DNA from: Frigoribacterium faeni
Lineage (GTDB): Bacteria > Actinomycetota > Actinomycetes > Actinomycetales > Microbacteriaceae
Direction of reading: 5' to 3'
Assembly: GCF_011761235.1 (NCBI RefSeq)
Contig: NZ_JAAOYW010000001.1
Span: forward strand, 558,781 to 622,780
Length of the DNA: 64,000 bases
A program made the translations under genes and the position numbers. Shown here in pieces: positions 52,775 to 61,509 of this stretch (positions are counted from its first letter, which is position 1; every line of letters starts with the position of its first letter). The notes under the pieces were generated by a model, which did not search any database, was not told the origin of the DNA, and saw only the letters and a list, made by a program, of their open reading frames with translations.

Positions 52775-53332
52775 CTAGACCTCGAGCAGCTCGGCTTCCT
52801 TCTTCTTCAGGGCGTCGTCGATCTGGTCGATGTAGCCCTTCGTGACCGCCTCGAGCTCCTTCTCGCCGCGCGCCACCTCGTCGTCGCCGACCTCGGTCTT
52901 GAGCGCGTCGAGGGACTCCTTCGACTTGCGACGGATGTTGCGGATCTGCACCTTGGCGTCCTCGCCCTTGCCGCGGACGATCTTGACGAACTCCTTGCGG
53001 CGGTCCTGGGTGAGCTCGGGGATCGTGACACGGACGAGCGTGCCGTCGTTCGTGGGGCTCGCGCCGAGGTTCGGGAACGTGGCGATGGCCCGCTCGATCT
53101 CCTTCAGGGCCGACTTGTCGTAGGGCGTCACGATCATCGTGCGCGCCTCGGGCACCTGCAGCGACGCGAGCTGCGCGAGCGGCGTCGGGGTGCCGTAGTA
53201 GTCGACCGGGATCTTCTGGAACAGCGCCGGGTTGATGCGCCCCGTCCGCACCTGCCCGAAGTCCGTCTTGGCCGAGTCGAGCGCCCGGTCCATCTTCTCG
53301 CGTGTCTCGGTCAGTACGTCAGTGATCGTCAC
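52775..53332 (-). CDS. frr: Ribosome recycling factor
   Basis: 185 residues, typical length. With EF-G it splits post-termination ribosomes. Seen: [21 protein letters not shown] near residue 19, [15 protein letters not shown], the domain II segment IETPEAR-like [24 protein letters not shown] near 65, [26 protein letters not shown] near 112 and a long C-terminal helix. Start GTG 53332 with GGGAGC. It sits in the pyrH-frr-cdsA order standard in most bacteria; 33 bases follow the pyrH stop. Confidence 0.97.
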   Translation of the reverse strand: MTITDVLTETREKMDRALDSAKTDFGQVRTGRINPALFQKIPVDYYGTPTPLAQLASLQVPEARTMIVTPYDKSALKEIERAIATFPNLGASPTNDGTLVRVTIPELTQDRRKEFVKIVRGKGEDAKVQIRNIRRKSKESLDALKTEVGDDEVARGEKELEAVTKGYIDQIDDALKKKEAELLEV

Positions 53333-53365
53333 GATGCTCCCTTGGTTCGTCGTCGAGCTTAGTCG

Positions 53366-54085
53366 TCAGTTGCTGACGAGGGTCCCGATGCGCTCGCCCC
53401 GGATGGCGCGAGCGATGTTGCCCTCCCCCTCCATGCCGAACACGTGCATGGGCATGCCGTTGTCCATGCAGAGGCTGAAGGCGGTGGAGTCGACCACCTT
53501 GAGGCCCTGCACGAGCGCCTCCTGGTAGGTCAGGCGGTCGAGCTTGACGGCCGACGGGTCGTGGCGCGGGTCGGCCGAGTAGACGCCGTCGACGCCGTTC
53601 TTCGCGACGAGCACCTCGGCCGCGCCGATCTCGAGCGCCCGCTGGGCGGAGACCGTGTCCGTCGAGAAGTAGGGCAGTCCGGCGCCGGCGCCGAAGATGA
53701 CGACGCGGCCCTTCTCGAGGTGGCGCTCGGCGCGACGCGGGATGTACGGCTCGGCGACCTGGGTCATCTCGATGGCCGACTGCACGCGGGTGGCGGCACC
53801 GGCCTGCTCGAGGAAGTCCTGCAGGGCGAGCGCGTTCATGACGGTGCCCAGCATGCCCATGTAGTCGGCCCGCCCGCGGTCCATGCCGCGCTGGCTGAGC
53901 TCGGCGCCGCGGAAGAAGTTGCCGCCGCCGACGACGATGGCGATCTCGACGTCCTTCGCCGCGTCCGCGATCTCGCGGGCGATGGCGCCCACCACGTCGG
54001 GGTTCACGCCGAGCTGGCCGCCCCCGAACGCCTCTCCCGAGAGCTTGAGCAGGACGCGTCGTCGGGTGGTCGTGTCTGTCGTCAT
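53366..54085 (-). CDS. pyrH: UMP kinase
   Basis: 239 residues. It phosphorylates UMP with ATP (hexameric, amino-acid-kinase fold). Seen: [12 protein letters not shown] near residue 11, [39 protein letters not shown] near 52, [30 protein letters not shown] near 118 and [17 protein letters not shown] near 162. Catalytic residues are intact. ATG 54085 has GGGAGA before it at a good distance. The longer upstream frame is not coding. Followed by frr at 33 bases. In some bacteria it also moonlights as a pyrimidine regulator; there is no evidence here. Confidence 0.97.
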   Translation of the reverse strand: MTTDTTTRRRVLLKLSGEAFGGGQLGVNPDVVGAIAREIADAAKDVEIAIVVGGGNFFRGAELSQRGMDRGRADYMGMLGTVMNALALQDFLEQAGAATRVQSAIEMTQVAEPYIPRRAERHLEKGRVVIFGAGAGLPYFSTDTVSAQRALEIGAAEVLVAKNGVDGVYSADPRHDPSAVKLDRLTYQEALVQGLKVVDSTAFSLCMDNGMPMHVFGMEGEGNIARAIRGERIGTLVSN

Positions 54086-54225
54086 GCGTGGTCTCCCTCG
54101 TGTCGTGGCCGTAGCCAGGGTATCGAGTCGCGGCGGACGTGCCGCTCCTCGGGGTGCCCGCCGCGCCTCCTCGACGGGGCCCCGCGCGCCGTGACGGTCA
54201 GGCGGGGACGGGGGCGGGCACACGA

Positions 54226-54259
54226 ACGGGGCCCGGGACGCGTGCGTCCCGGACCCCGT
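54226..54259 (-). terminator. Terminator after tsf
   Basis: ACGGGGCCCGGGACG at 54226-54240 and CGTCCCGGACCCCGT at 54245-54259 pair at 14 of 15 positions; on the minus-strand RNA the exception is a G-U pair, so the stem favours that direction. It lies just beyond the tsf stop. Confidence 0.75.
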
Positions 54260-54270
54260 CCTGTGGCTGG

Positions 54271-55098
54271 CTAGGCGCCGACCTTGATCCGGGCGAAGCC
54301 CTGGATCTCGATGCCGGCCTGCTCGACGACCTTGGCGACGGACAGCTTGCTGTCCTTCGCGTAGGCCTGGTCGAGCAGCGCGATCTCCTTGAAGAAGCCG
54401 GTGAGGCGACCCTCGATGATCTTCGGCAGGGCGGCCTCGGGCTTGCCCTCGTTCTTCGCGGTCTCCTCGACGATGGCGCGCTCCTTGGCGACGTCCTCGG
54501 CCGGGACCTCGTCGCGCGACAGGTACGTCGGCGCGGCGAAGGCCACGTGCTGGGCGATCGAGCGGGCGGTCTCGGCGTCGGAGCCGGTGTAGCCCACGAC
54601 CACGCCGACCTGCGGGGGCAGGTCCTTCGAGGTCTTGTGCAGGTAGATCGCGAACTCGGAGCCCTCGACACGGGCGACCGTGCGGAGCTCGACCTTCTCG
54701 CCCATGAGGGCGGCCTCGTCGTTGACGAAGGCCTCGACGGTCTGGCTGCCGATGGCGGCCGCGTTGCCCTCGGCGGCGTCCTTCGCGCCGGAGGCCGCGA
54801 CGGCCTCGAGCACGGAGTCGGCCAGCGCGATGAACTTCTCGTTCTTCGCGACGAAGTCGGTCTCGCTGGCGAGCTCGATCAGGGTGGCGTAGCCGCCCGA
54901 CGCCTTGGCGGCGACGAGGCCCGCGGTGGTCTGACGGCCCTCGCGCTTGGCGACGCCCTTCAGGCCCTTGACGCGGAGGATCTCGACGGCCTTCTCGATG
55001 TCGCCGTCGGCCTCGACGAGCGCGTTCTTGCTGTCCATCATGCCCGCGCCGAGGCGGTCACGGAGGGTCTTGACGTCAGCGGCGGTGAAATTCGCCAT
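54271..55098 (-). CDS. tsf: Elongation factor Ts
   Basis: 275 residues. It exchanges GDP for GTP on EF-Tu. Seen: [47 protein letters not shown] (N-terminal UBA-like domain, about 8-55), [16 protein letters not shown] near 79 with the conserved TDFVAKN, and the C-terminal EF-Tu-binding core. ATG 55098 follows AAAGGAAG. It comes 41 bases after rpsB in the rpsB-tsf operon and is closed by a terminator before pyrH, whose promoter must lie in 54086-54225. Confidence 0.97.
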   Translation of the reverse strand: MANFTAADVKTLRDRLGAGMMDSKNALVEADGDIEKAVEILRVKGLKGVAKREGRQTTAGLVAAKASGGYATLIELASETDFVAKNEKFIALADSVLEAVAASGAKDAAEGNAAAIGSQTVEAFVNDEAALMGEKVELRTVARVEGSEFAIYLHKTSKDLPPQVGVVVGYTGSDAETARSIAQHVAFAAPTYLSRDEVPAEDVAKERAIVEETAKNEGKPEAALPKIIEGRLTGFFKEIALLDQAYAKDSKLSVAKVVEQAGIEIQGFARIKVGA

Positions 55099-55139
55099 GG
55101 TCTGACTTCCTTTCGTGGAGTCGGAAGGGGGGTGGGGTC

Positions 55140-56090
55140 TTACTTCGAGTCGGCGGCGGCGTCGGCGTCGGCCGGCTCCGCAGCGGTCTCGTCGCGGGGC
55201 TCGGCGACGGGCTCGGCGACCGGCTCGCCCAGGGGCTTGGCGGCGACCTGCGCGTCGGCGTCGTTCTCCTCGACCGGGGCCTCGGCGACGGGCGCCGACT
55301 CGGCGGGAGCGGACTCGGCGGCCTTGGCCTCGCCCTGCGCGAGCAGCTCGGCCTCCCACTCGGCGAGGGGCTCGACGGGGGCGTCGGCGTCCTCGGGCTT
55401 CTGGTGACGCTGCACCAGGCCCTCGGCGGCGGCGTCGGCGACGATGCGGGTCAGCAGGCCGACGGAGCGGATGGCGTCGTCGTTGCCGGGGATCGGGAAG
55501 TTGATCTCGTCGGGGTCGCAGTTCGTGTCGAGGATGCCGATGACCGGGATGCCCAGCTTCTTGGCCTCGTCGATCGCGAGGTGCTCCTTCTTGGTGTCGA
55601 CGACCCAGAGGGCCGACGGCGTCTTCGTGAGGTTCCGGATGCCGCCGAGCGTCTTGTGCAGCTTGTCGAGCTCGCGCTTCTTGATCAGGAGCTCTTTCTT
55701 GGTGAAGCCCTGGGTCGTGTCGTCGAAGTCGATGTCCTCGAGCTCCTTCATGCGGGCGAGGCGCTTCGAGACCGTCTGGAAGTTGGTCAGGAGGCCGCCG
55801 AGCCAGCGCTGGTTCACGAAGGGCTGGCCGACGCGGTTCGCCTGCTCGGCGATGGAGCCCTGGGCCTGCTTCTTGGTGCCGACGAAAAGGACCGTGCCGC
55901 CGTGGGCGACCGTCTCCTTGACGAAGTCGTAGGCCTGGTCGATGTAGCCCAGCGACTGCTGCAGGTCGATGATGTGGATGCCCGAGCGCTCGGCGAGGAT
56001 GAAGCGCTTCACCTTCGGGTTCCAGCGGCGGGTCTGGTGTCCGAAGTGGACGCCGCTGTCGAGCAGCTGGCGGATGGTGACGACGGCCAT
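55140..56090 (-). CDS. rpsB: 30S ribosomal protein S2 (bS2/uS2)
   Basis: 316 residues; the core ends near 235 and an acidic Ala/Glu/Pro tail of about 75 residues follows, a feature of many actinobacterial S2 proteins but long here. Seen: [23 protein letters not shown] near residue 9, [39 protein letters not shown] near 91, [35 protein letters not shown] near 170. ATG 56090 with AAGGAG 13 bases upstream. First gene of rpsB-tsf. The tail has repeated EPVAEP-like units and is disordered. Confidence 0.97.
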   Translation of the reverse strand: MAVVTIRQLLDSGVHFGHQTRRWNPKVKRFILAERSGIHIIDLQQSLGYIDQAYDFVKETVAHGGTVLFVGTKKQAQGSIAEQANRVGQPFVNQRWLGGLLTNFQTVSKRLARMKELEDIDFDDTTQGFTKKELLIKKRELDKLHKTLGGIRNLTKTPSALWVVDTKKEHLAIDEAKKLGIPVIGILDTNCDPDEINFPIPGNDDAIRSVGLLTRIVADAAAEGLVQRHQKPEDADAPVEPLAEWEAELLAQGEAKAAESAPAESAPVAEAPVEENDADAQVAAKPLGEPVAEPVAEPRDETAAEPADADAAADSK

Positions 56091-56334
56091 GGTCGTTCTC
56101 CTTGTTCTGTGGCGCGCGCGGAGGCGCACCCGGTGTCGGTTGTCCAGGACGACCGGTCGGTCGTCCGTGCCTGGTGCCCGGGCGCGCATCCGCCGCCCGT
56201 GCCGGAGCACGGTCGGACCGAGTGGATGCGGAGGCCGGTGTCACGCCGCGGGCAGCGAGGCTGCGAGGGCGAGGTGCGTCGAGACGCACGGGCACGCGAA
56301 GTCAGCCTGCTGGGCAGGCTGCGTGCTCATGGTA
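56091..56334 (-). promoter_or_regulatory. Promoter and long leader of rpsB-tsf
   Basis: TACCAT on the complement at 56329-56334 is a good -10; the leader to ATG 56090 is then about 230 bases. It contains the hairpins GCCTGCC/GGCAGGC near 56310-56322, GTGCGTC/GACGCAC at 56274-56289 and CGACCGACCGG/CCGGTCG near 56150-56164. S2 autoregulates its own leader in E. coli; a similar device is possible here but not shown. The GGGGCGCCCC-bearing stretch 56344-56380 also offers a weak terminator for the transporter gene. I see no gene in 56091-56411. Confidence 0.4.
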
Positions 56335-56411
56335 GCACCGACGAGGGGCGCCCCGGAGGTGCGGGACGCCCCGGTGGGTCGGGCGGCGGGGCGGGTCGTC
56401 GCCCCCGCCGG

Positions 56412-58133
56412 TCAGCGTGGGCGGCGCCTCGGGAAGCCGAGCGGGCCGCGGCGCGGGCGGACCGCCTCCTCGAGTCCGAAGTGGTCGCCGATGCTGTCGC
56501 GGAACTGTCGACGCTGCGCCCGCAGGAACCGCCGGTGCTCGGTGTCGAAGGCCCGGAACGTGGCGACGCAGATGCCGATCATGACGACGCTGAACGGCAG
56601 TGCCGTGATGATCGCCGCCGTCTTGAGGGCGTCCAGGCCGCCGGTGAGCAGGAGCGCGATCGCGACGAGGGCCGTGACGACGGCCCAGAACACGCGGACC
56701 CAGGCCTTCGGCTCGGTGTCGCCGCCGGTCGAGATCATGCCGAGCACCAGGGAGCCGGAGTCGGACGAGGTGATGAAGAAGAGGCCGATCAGGAGGATCG
56801 CCCCGAAGACAGCCACCGACCCGCCCGGCAGCCCCTGCAGCATCTCGAACAGGGCGCCCTCGGTGTCGACCGACCCGTCGGACGAGACCAGGCCTCCCCC
56901 GCCGAACACCTCGCGGTACAGGGCCGCGCCGCCCATCACGCTGAACCAGAGGAACGTGAGGACCGTGGGCACGACGAGCACGCCGACGACGAACTCGCGC
57001 ACCGTGCGCCCCTTGGAGATGCGCGCGATGAAGATGCCGACGAACGGCGCCCAGGACATCCACCAGCCCCAGTAGAAGGTCGTCCAGCTGCCCTGCCAGG
57101 CCTCGCCCTCCGCCCCGGAGAAGGCGCTGACCGTGAAGGTCAGGCCGACGACGTTCTGCAGGTAGGCCCCGAGCGACTGCACGAAGTCGCGCAGGAGGAA
57201 CAGGGTCGGCCCGCTGACGAGCACGAAGACGAGCAGCAGGGCGGCGAGCACGATGTTCGTGTTCGACAGCCACTTCATGCCCTTGGTCACGCCGCTGACG
57301 AGCGAGAAGATCGTGACGCCGGTGATGGCGGCGATGAGGACGACCTGCACCACGATGGTGGGCTCCGCGATGCCGGTGGCGGCGAGGCCGGCCGAGATCT
57401 GCAGCACGCCGAGGCCCAGCGAGGTGGCGACGCCGAAGAGCGTGCCGACGACCGACACGACGTCGATGACGTTGCCCCAGACGCCCTTGACCCGGTCGCC
57501 GAGGAGCGGCTCGAGGGCCCAGCGGATCGACACCGGCCGGCCGCGGCGGTGGATCGCGTAGGCCATGCCCAGCCCCACGACGATGTAGATGGACCAGGCG
57601 TGGACGCCCCAGTGCAGGTAGGTCTGGCTGAGCGCCTGGCCGGCGAGCTCGCTGTCGTCGCCCGTGACGCCGGGCCGGGGGCTGGCGTAGTGGCTGAGCG
57701 GCTCGGCGACGCCGTAGAAGACGAGGCCGATGCCCATCCCCGCGGCGAAGAGCATCGACAGCCACGACCCGCGGGAGAACTCGGGGTCGTCGTCGTCCTT
57801 GCCGAGCTTGATGTCGCCGTACCGGCTCAGGCCCATCCAGAGCGCGAAGACGACGAAGACCGCGGCGAGCAGCACGTAGTACCAGCCGAAGGCCCCGACG
57901 ATGCCGGCCTGCACGGCGCCGAACAGGCCCTCGGCGACCGTCGGGAACGCCATGGCGAAGGCCACGAACGCGAGGATCACCCCGGCCGCGGGCCAGAAGA
58001 CCCACGGGGCGAACGCGTGCCTCCTCGGGGAGGCGGCGGCCGCCTCCTCGTCCCGGGTCGCGACCGAGGTCGTGCCCTCCGTCGCGGGTCCGTCGGCAGG
58101 CTCGACCGGGGTCGAGTCGTCGGCGTGGCTCAT
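56412..58133 (-). CDS. BCCT family betaine/carnitine/choline transporter
   Basis: 573 residues, 12 membrane helices. It takes up a compatible solute (glycine betaine, proline betaine, choline or similar) with Na+ or H+. Seen: SRGSWLSMLFAAGMGIGLVFYGVAEPLSHY near residue 120, the BCCT signature TFYWGWWMSWAPFVGIFIARISKGRT near 355 with its aromatic cage Trp residues, and SSDSGSLVLGMISTGG near 455. The GMGIGL stretch with two glycines is the usual Na+-linked TM3 pattern. N-terminal 35 residues are polar and acidic; the C-tail is Arg-rich, as in osmosensing members such as BetP. ATG with AAGGACG upstream. Confidence 0.9.
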   Translation of the reverse strand: MSHADDSTPVEPADGPATEGTTSVATRDEEAAAASPRRHAFAPWVFWPAAGVILAFVAFAMAFPTVAEGLFGAVQAGIVGAFGWYYVLLAAVFVVFALWMGLSRYGDIKLGKDDDDPEFSRGSWLSMLFAAGMGIGLVFYGVAEPLSHYASPRPGVTGDDSELAGQALSQTYLHWGVHAWSIYIVVGLGMAYAIHRRGRPVSIRWALEPLLGDRVKGVWGNVIDVVSVVGTLFGVATSLGLGVLQISAGLAATGIAEPTIVVQVVLIAAITGVTIFSLVSGVTKGMKWLSNTNIVLAALLLVFVLVSGPTLFLLRDFVQSLGAYLQNVVGLTFTVSAFSGAEGEAWQGSWTTFYWGWWMSWAPFVGIFIARISKGRTVREFVVGVLVVPTVLTFLWFSVMGGAALYREVFGGGGLVSSDGSVDTEGALFEMLQGLPGGSVAVFGAILLIGLFFITSSDSGSLVLGMISTGGDTEPKAWVRVFWAVVTALVAIALLLTGGLDALKTAAIITALPFSVVMIGICVATFRAFDTEHRRFLRAQRRQFRDSIGDHFGLEEAVRPRRGPLGFPRRRPR

Positions 58134-58204
58134 GAGTTCGTCCTTCCACAGCGCGAACGCCCCGCCCGGGAGCCGGACAGGGCGTTCGTCGATGGTGCCA
58201 CAGA

Positions 58205-59671
58205 TCAGGCGCGGGCGCCCCCGGAGCGCCCGCCGGGCGTCGCCCCGACGGCGGAGACGCCCATCTCCTCGAGGCTGCGGCCCTTGGTCTCGGGGATCTT
58301 CGCCAGCACGAAGAAGAACGAGATCAGGGCGAAGGCCGCGAAGATGCCGTACGACAGCGTGAGGCTGTAGGCGGCCAGCGACGGGAACGACACCGTCACG
58401 ACGAAGTTCGCGATCCAGTTGGCCATGCTGCCGACGCCGAGGGCGGTCGCACGGATGCTGTTCGGGAACATCTCGCCGAGCAGCACCCACATGAGCGGGC
58501 CCCACGTGGCGCCGAACGACACGACGAAGAGGTTGGCCGCGACGAGGGCGACGGGGCCCCACGCGCCGGGCAGCTGCGGGTCGCCGTTCGCGCCCGGGAC
58601 GGACTGGCTGAAGGACAGCGCCGTGACGGCGAGGCTGACGAACATGCCGATCGAGCCGGCGAGCAGCAGCGGCCGGCGGCCGACCTTGTCGACGAGGCCG
58701 ATGGCGACGAAGGTGACGACGACGTTGACGATGGCAGTGATCGTCGAGATGGTGAACGAGTCGCTCTCCTGGAAGCCGACGGCCTGCCAGAGCGTGGTCG
58801 AGTAGTAGAAGATCACGTTGATGCCGACGAACTGCTGCAGCACGGCGAGGATGATGCCGACCCAGACGATGGGCTGCAGGCCGAAGCGGTCGCCGCGGAT
58901 GGTCGACTTCTTGTCGAGGGCGGCCTCGGTGGCGATCGAGTCGGTGATCTCCTTGAGGCTCGTGTCGACGGTGTCGGCGGGCACGATGCTCTTGAGCACG
59001 TCCTTCGCCTCGTCCTCCCGCCCCTCGCCGGCGAGGTAGCGCGGCGACTCGGGCAGGCGCCACGCGAGGAACCCGTAGACGACCGAGGGCACGATGCCGA
59101 CGAGGAACATCCAGCGCCAGGCGTCGAGGCCGAAGAGCGAGGGCTCGGAGGCGCCGCCGGCCGTGCTGGCGAAGAGCTGGTCGGAGAGCAGCGCGGCGAA
59201 GATGCCGAGCGTGATGGCGAGCTGCTGGAACGACGCGAGCCGGCCGCGGATCGCCTTGGGCGAGACCTCCGAGATGTAGGCCGGGGCGATCACCGAGGCG
59301 ATGCCGATGCCGAGGCCGCCGATGACGCGCCAGAGCACGAGGTCCCAGACGGCAAAGGCGAACGCGGCGCCGATCGAGCTGATGAGGAACAGGGCCGCGC
59401 CGAGCAGCATGACCTTGATGCGGCCCATCTTGTCGGCGAGACGGCCGGCGACGTAGGCGCCGATCGCGCAGCCGATCAGGGCCGAGGCGACGGCGAAGCC
59501 CGAGGCGAACTCGGTCAGCCCGAACTCGTCGGTGATGCTCTGGACCGCCCCGTTGATGACGGACGAGTCGAAGCCGAAGAGGAAGCCGCCGACGGCCGCG
59601 GCCACCGCCAGGCCCGTCACCCGTCTGTTCAGGCTCTTGGTCGTCTCTGTTGATCGCGCCGCGTTCGACAC
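58205..59671 (-). CDS. Sugar porter family MFS transporter
   Basis: 488 residues, 12 membrane helices. Sugar-porter signatures: GGFLFGFDSSVINGAV near residue 28, GRLADKMGRIKVM near 78 (motif A), RVIGGLGIGIASVIAPAYISEVSPKAIRGRL near 115 (R-x-x-x-G-x-G-x(n)-PxYxxE), LPESPRYLAGEGR near 215, QQFVGINVIFYYS near 290 and the C-terminal PETKGRSLEEM. Closest to the XylE/GlcP/IolT group, so a hexose, pentose or inositol with H+. GTG 59671 follows GGAGACACA. No sugar-metabolism gene is adjacent. It is divergent from the M23 peptidase gene. Confidence 0.9.
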   Translation of the reverse strand: MSNAARSTETTKSLNRRVTGLAVAAAVGGFLFGFDSSVINGAVQSITDEFGLTEFASGFAVASALIGCAIGAYVAGRLADKMGRIKVMLLGAALFLISSIGAAFAFAVWDLVLWRVIGGLGIGIASVIAPAYISEVSPKAIRGRLASFQQLAITLGIFAALLSDQLFASTAGGASEPSLFGLDAWRWMFLVGIVPSVVYGFLAWRLPESPRYLAGEGREDEAKDVLKSIVPADTVDTSLKEITDSIATEAALDKKSTIRGDRFGLQPIVWVGIILAVLQQFVGINVIFYYSTTLWQAVGFQESDSFTISTITAIVNVVVTFVAIGLVDKVGRRPLLLAGSIGMFVSLAVTALSFSQSVPGANGDPQLPGAWGPVALVAANLFVVSFGATWGPLMWVLLGEMFPNSIRATALGVGSMANWIANFVVTVSFPSLAAYSLTLSYGIFAAFALISFFFVLAKIPETKGRSLEEMGVSAVGATPGGRSGGARA

Positions 59672-59803
59672 TGTGTCTCCATTCCACTGCTCGGGGAGCC
59701 GGCTCGTGTCCTCGCTCCCCCACATACGTCGTGCACAGGTGTTCGTGCACGCGTGAACAGTACGCCCGGTCCGGGATCGCTGCACACCCGGCAGAGTCGC
59801 CCC

Positions 59804-60424
59804 ATGGACACCGCCCTCGCGCCCCGCCGGCCGACGCTCCCCGGGCGGCGGGCGCCGGCCTCACGCCGCTCCGCCCGACGTCGCGCCCGGGCCGTCTCGC
59901 GCGCCGTCGTCGGGGCGCTGTTGACGACCGGGGTGCTGGTCTCCGTGCCGACGCCCGCCTGGCCCGCCCCCGCTCCCGGCGTCGGCGCCCGCGGGTCCGT
60001 CCCGGCCGTCCCGTGGTCGTGGCCGGTCGGGGCGCCGCACCCGGTGGTGCGCGGGTTCACGGCGCCGGAGCACCCGTGGTCGCCCGGGCACCGCGGCGTC
60101 GACGTCGGCACCCCGGCGGGCTCGCCGGTGACGGCCCCGGACGACGGGGTCGTGCACTTCGCGGGCGTCGTGGTCGACCGTCCCGTGCTGTCGATGCGCC
60201 ACGCCGACGGCGTCCTCAGCAGCCTCGAGCCCGTCTCGAGCGACCTGGTCGCCGGCGACGTCGTCGTGCGGGGGCAGACCGTCGGCACGGTCCTGCCGGG
60301 GCACTGCGCCGAGCTCGACTGCGTGCACCTCGGGGCGAGGATCGACGGCGAGTACGTCTCGCCCCTGCTGGCGCTCGGGCTCGGTCGACCGGCCGTGCTG
60401 CTGCCCACGCGCCGGTCGGGGTGA
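59804..60424 (+). CDS. Secreted M23 family (LytM-type) metallopeptidase
   Basis: 206 residues from ATG 59804; a GTG 51 bases earlier in frame is an alternative. Basic N-terminus (RRSARRRARAVSRAV), hydrophobic VVGALLTTGVLVSVPT and a cleavage near AWPAPA. The catalytic domain has PWSWPVGAPHPVVRGF, HRGVDVGTPAGSPVTAPDDGVV (first zinc His and Asp), HADGVLSSLEPV, and CVHLGARIDGEYVSP at the HxH position, with the first His replaced by Cys. It cleaves or binds peptidoglycan cross-links. In actinobacteria it commonly sits between rpsB and dprA; here two transporter genes intervene. Confidence 0.78.
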   Translation: MDTALAPRRPTLPGRRAPASRRSARRRARAVSRAVVGALLTTGVLVSVPTPAWPAPAPGVGARGSVPAVPWSWPVGAPHPVVRGFTAPEHPWSPGHRGVDVGTPAGSPVTAPDDGVVHFAGVVVDRPVLSMRHADGVLSSLEPVSSDLVAGDVVVRGQTVGTVLPGHCAELDCVHLGARIDGEYVSPLLALGLGRPAVLLPTRRSG

Positions 60425-60487
60425 CCGGTCGGGCGGGCGACCGCGGCGCCGTCCGGCCACGGCGCGGGTCGTCAGGCCAGGGCGCCG

Positions 60488-61429
60488 TCAGGCCCGGGGG
60501 TGCGCCGTGCGGTAGCTCTCGCGAAGCCGCTCGGTCGAGACGTGGGTGTAGATCTGCGTGGTGCCGAGGCTCGCGTGGCCGAGCAGCTCCTGCACGGCGC
60601 GGAGGTCGGCCCCGCCGTCGAGAAGGTGCGTCGCCGCGGTGTGGCGCAGGGCGTGCGGGCCTGCAGGGCCGCTGCCCGGCAGGTCGACGAGCAGGCCCGC
60701 CACCAGCCGGTGGACGGCCCGCGTGCCGAGCCGCGCCCCGCCCGACCCGAGGAAGAACGCGCGGCGTGCGTCGCCGTCGCCGACGCCGTCGGTGGTCGTC
60801 AGCGCGGCGAAGGCGGGCCTCGCGAGGGTGACCCAGCGGTCGAGAGCCTCGGCCGCCGGGACCCCGAAGGGCACGACGCGCTGCTTGCCGCCCTTGCCGG
60901 TGACGCGGACGGTCAGCCGCTCGAGGTCGACGTCGCCGAGGTCGGTGCCCACGAGCTCGGACACCCGCAGCCCCGACCCGTAGAGCAGCTCGACCACGGC
61001 GAGGTCGCGCCGGGCCGACGGCTCGCCCGTGTCGGCCCGGACGACGAGCGACCGGAGCAGCCCGTCGACCTGCGGCGAGGTGAGGACCCGGGGCAGGTGG
61101 CTCTCGGCCTTCGGCGCCCGCAGCCGGACCCCGACGTCGTCGGTGGTGCGGCCCGTCTCGTCGAGCCAGCGGGTGAAGGCGCGGGCGCTCGAGGCGCGGC
61201 GGGCGAGCGTGGTGCGGGCGAGGCCCGACTCCGTCGACCGCCAGAGCCAGTCGCGGAGCAGCTCGAGGTCGAGGTCGGCGGTGACCGGCGGCCTGCCCGC
61301 CCGCTCGGCCGCGTGGGCGTCGAGGGCGTCGAGGTCGGAGGCGTACGCGCGGACGGAGTGGTCGCTGAGCCCGCGGGCGTCGCGCAGGTGCGCCAGGAAC
61401 CGCTCGACGTCGCCGAGGAGGCGCGTCAC
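60488..61429 (-). CDS. xerC: Site-specific tyrosine recombinase XerC
   Basis: 313 residues. It resolves chromosome dimers at dif with XerD. SAM-like N-domain (about 1-95, with FLAHLRDARGLSDHSVRAYASDL) and catalytic domain with Arg in YGSGLRVSEL near 160, Lys in TGKGGKQR, HALRHTAATHLL near 255 (His-x-x-Arg), GHASLGTTQIYTHVS near 280 with the catalytic Tyr. Complete active site. GTG 61429. It is 80 bases after dprA in the usual dprA-xerC arrangement; those 80 bases show nothing further. Confidence 0.93.
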   Translation of the reverse strand: MTRLLGDVERFLAHLRDARGLSDHSVRAYASDLDALDAHAAERAGRPPVTADLDLELLRDWLWRSTESGLARTTLARRASSARAFTRWLDETGRTTDDVGVRLRAPKAESHLPRVLTSPQVDGLLRSLVVRADTGEPSARRDLAVVELLYGSGLRVSELVGTDLGDVDLERLTVRVTGKGGKQRVVPFGVPAAEALDRWVTLARPAFAALTTTDGVGDGDARRAFFLGSGGARLGTRAVHRLVAGLLVDLPGSGPAGPHALRHTAATHLLDGGADLRAVQELLGHASLGTTQIYTHVSTERLRESYRTAHPRA

Positions 61430-61509
61430 GGTCGTGCCTGCCTGCCCCGGTCGTCGGCGGCCGGGCTCGGCGCCCCGGGGTCGCTCGTCGTCGCTCGCAC
61501 GTGGCCAGG

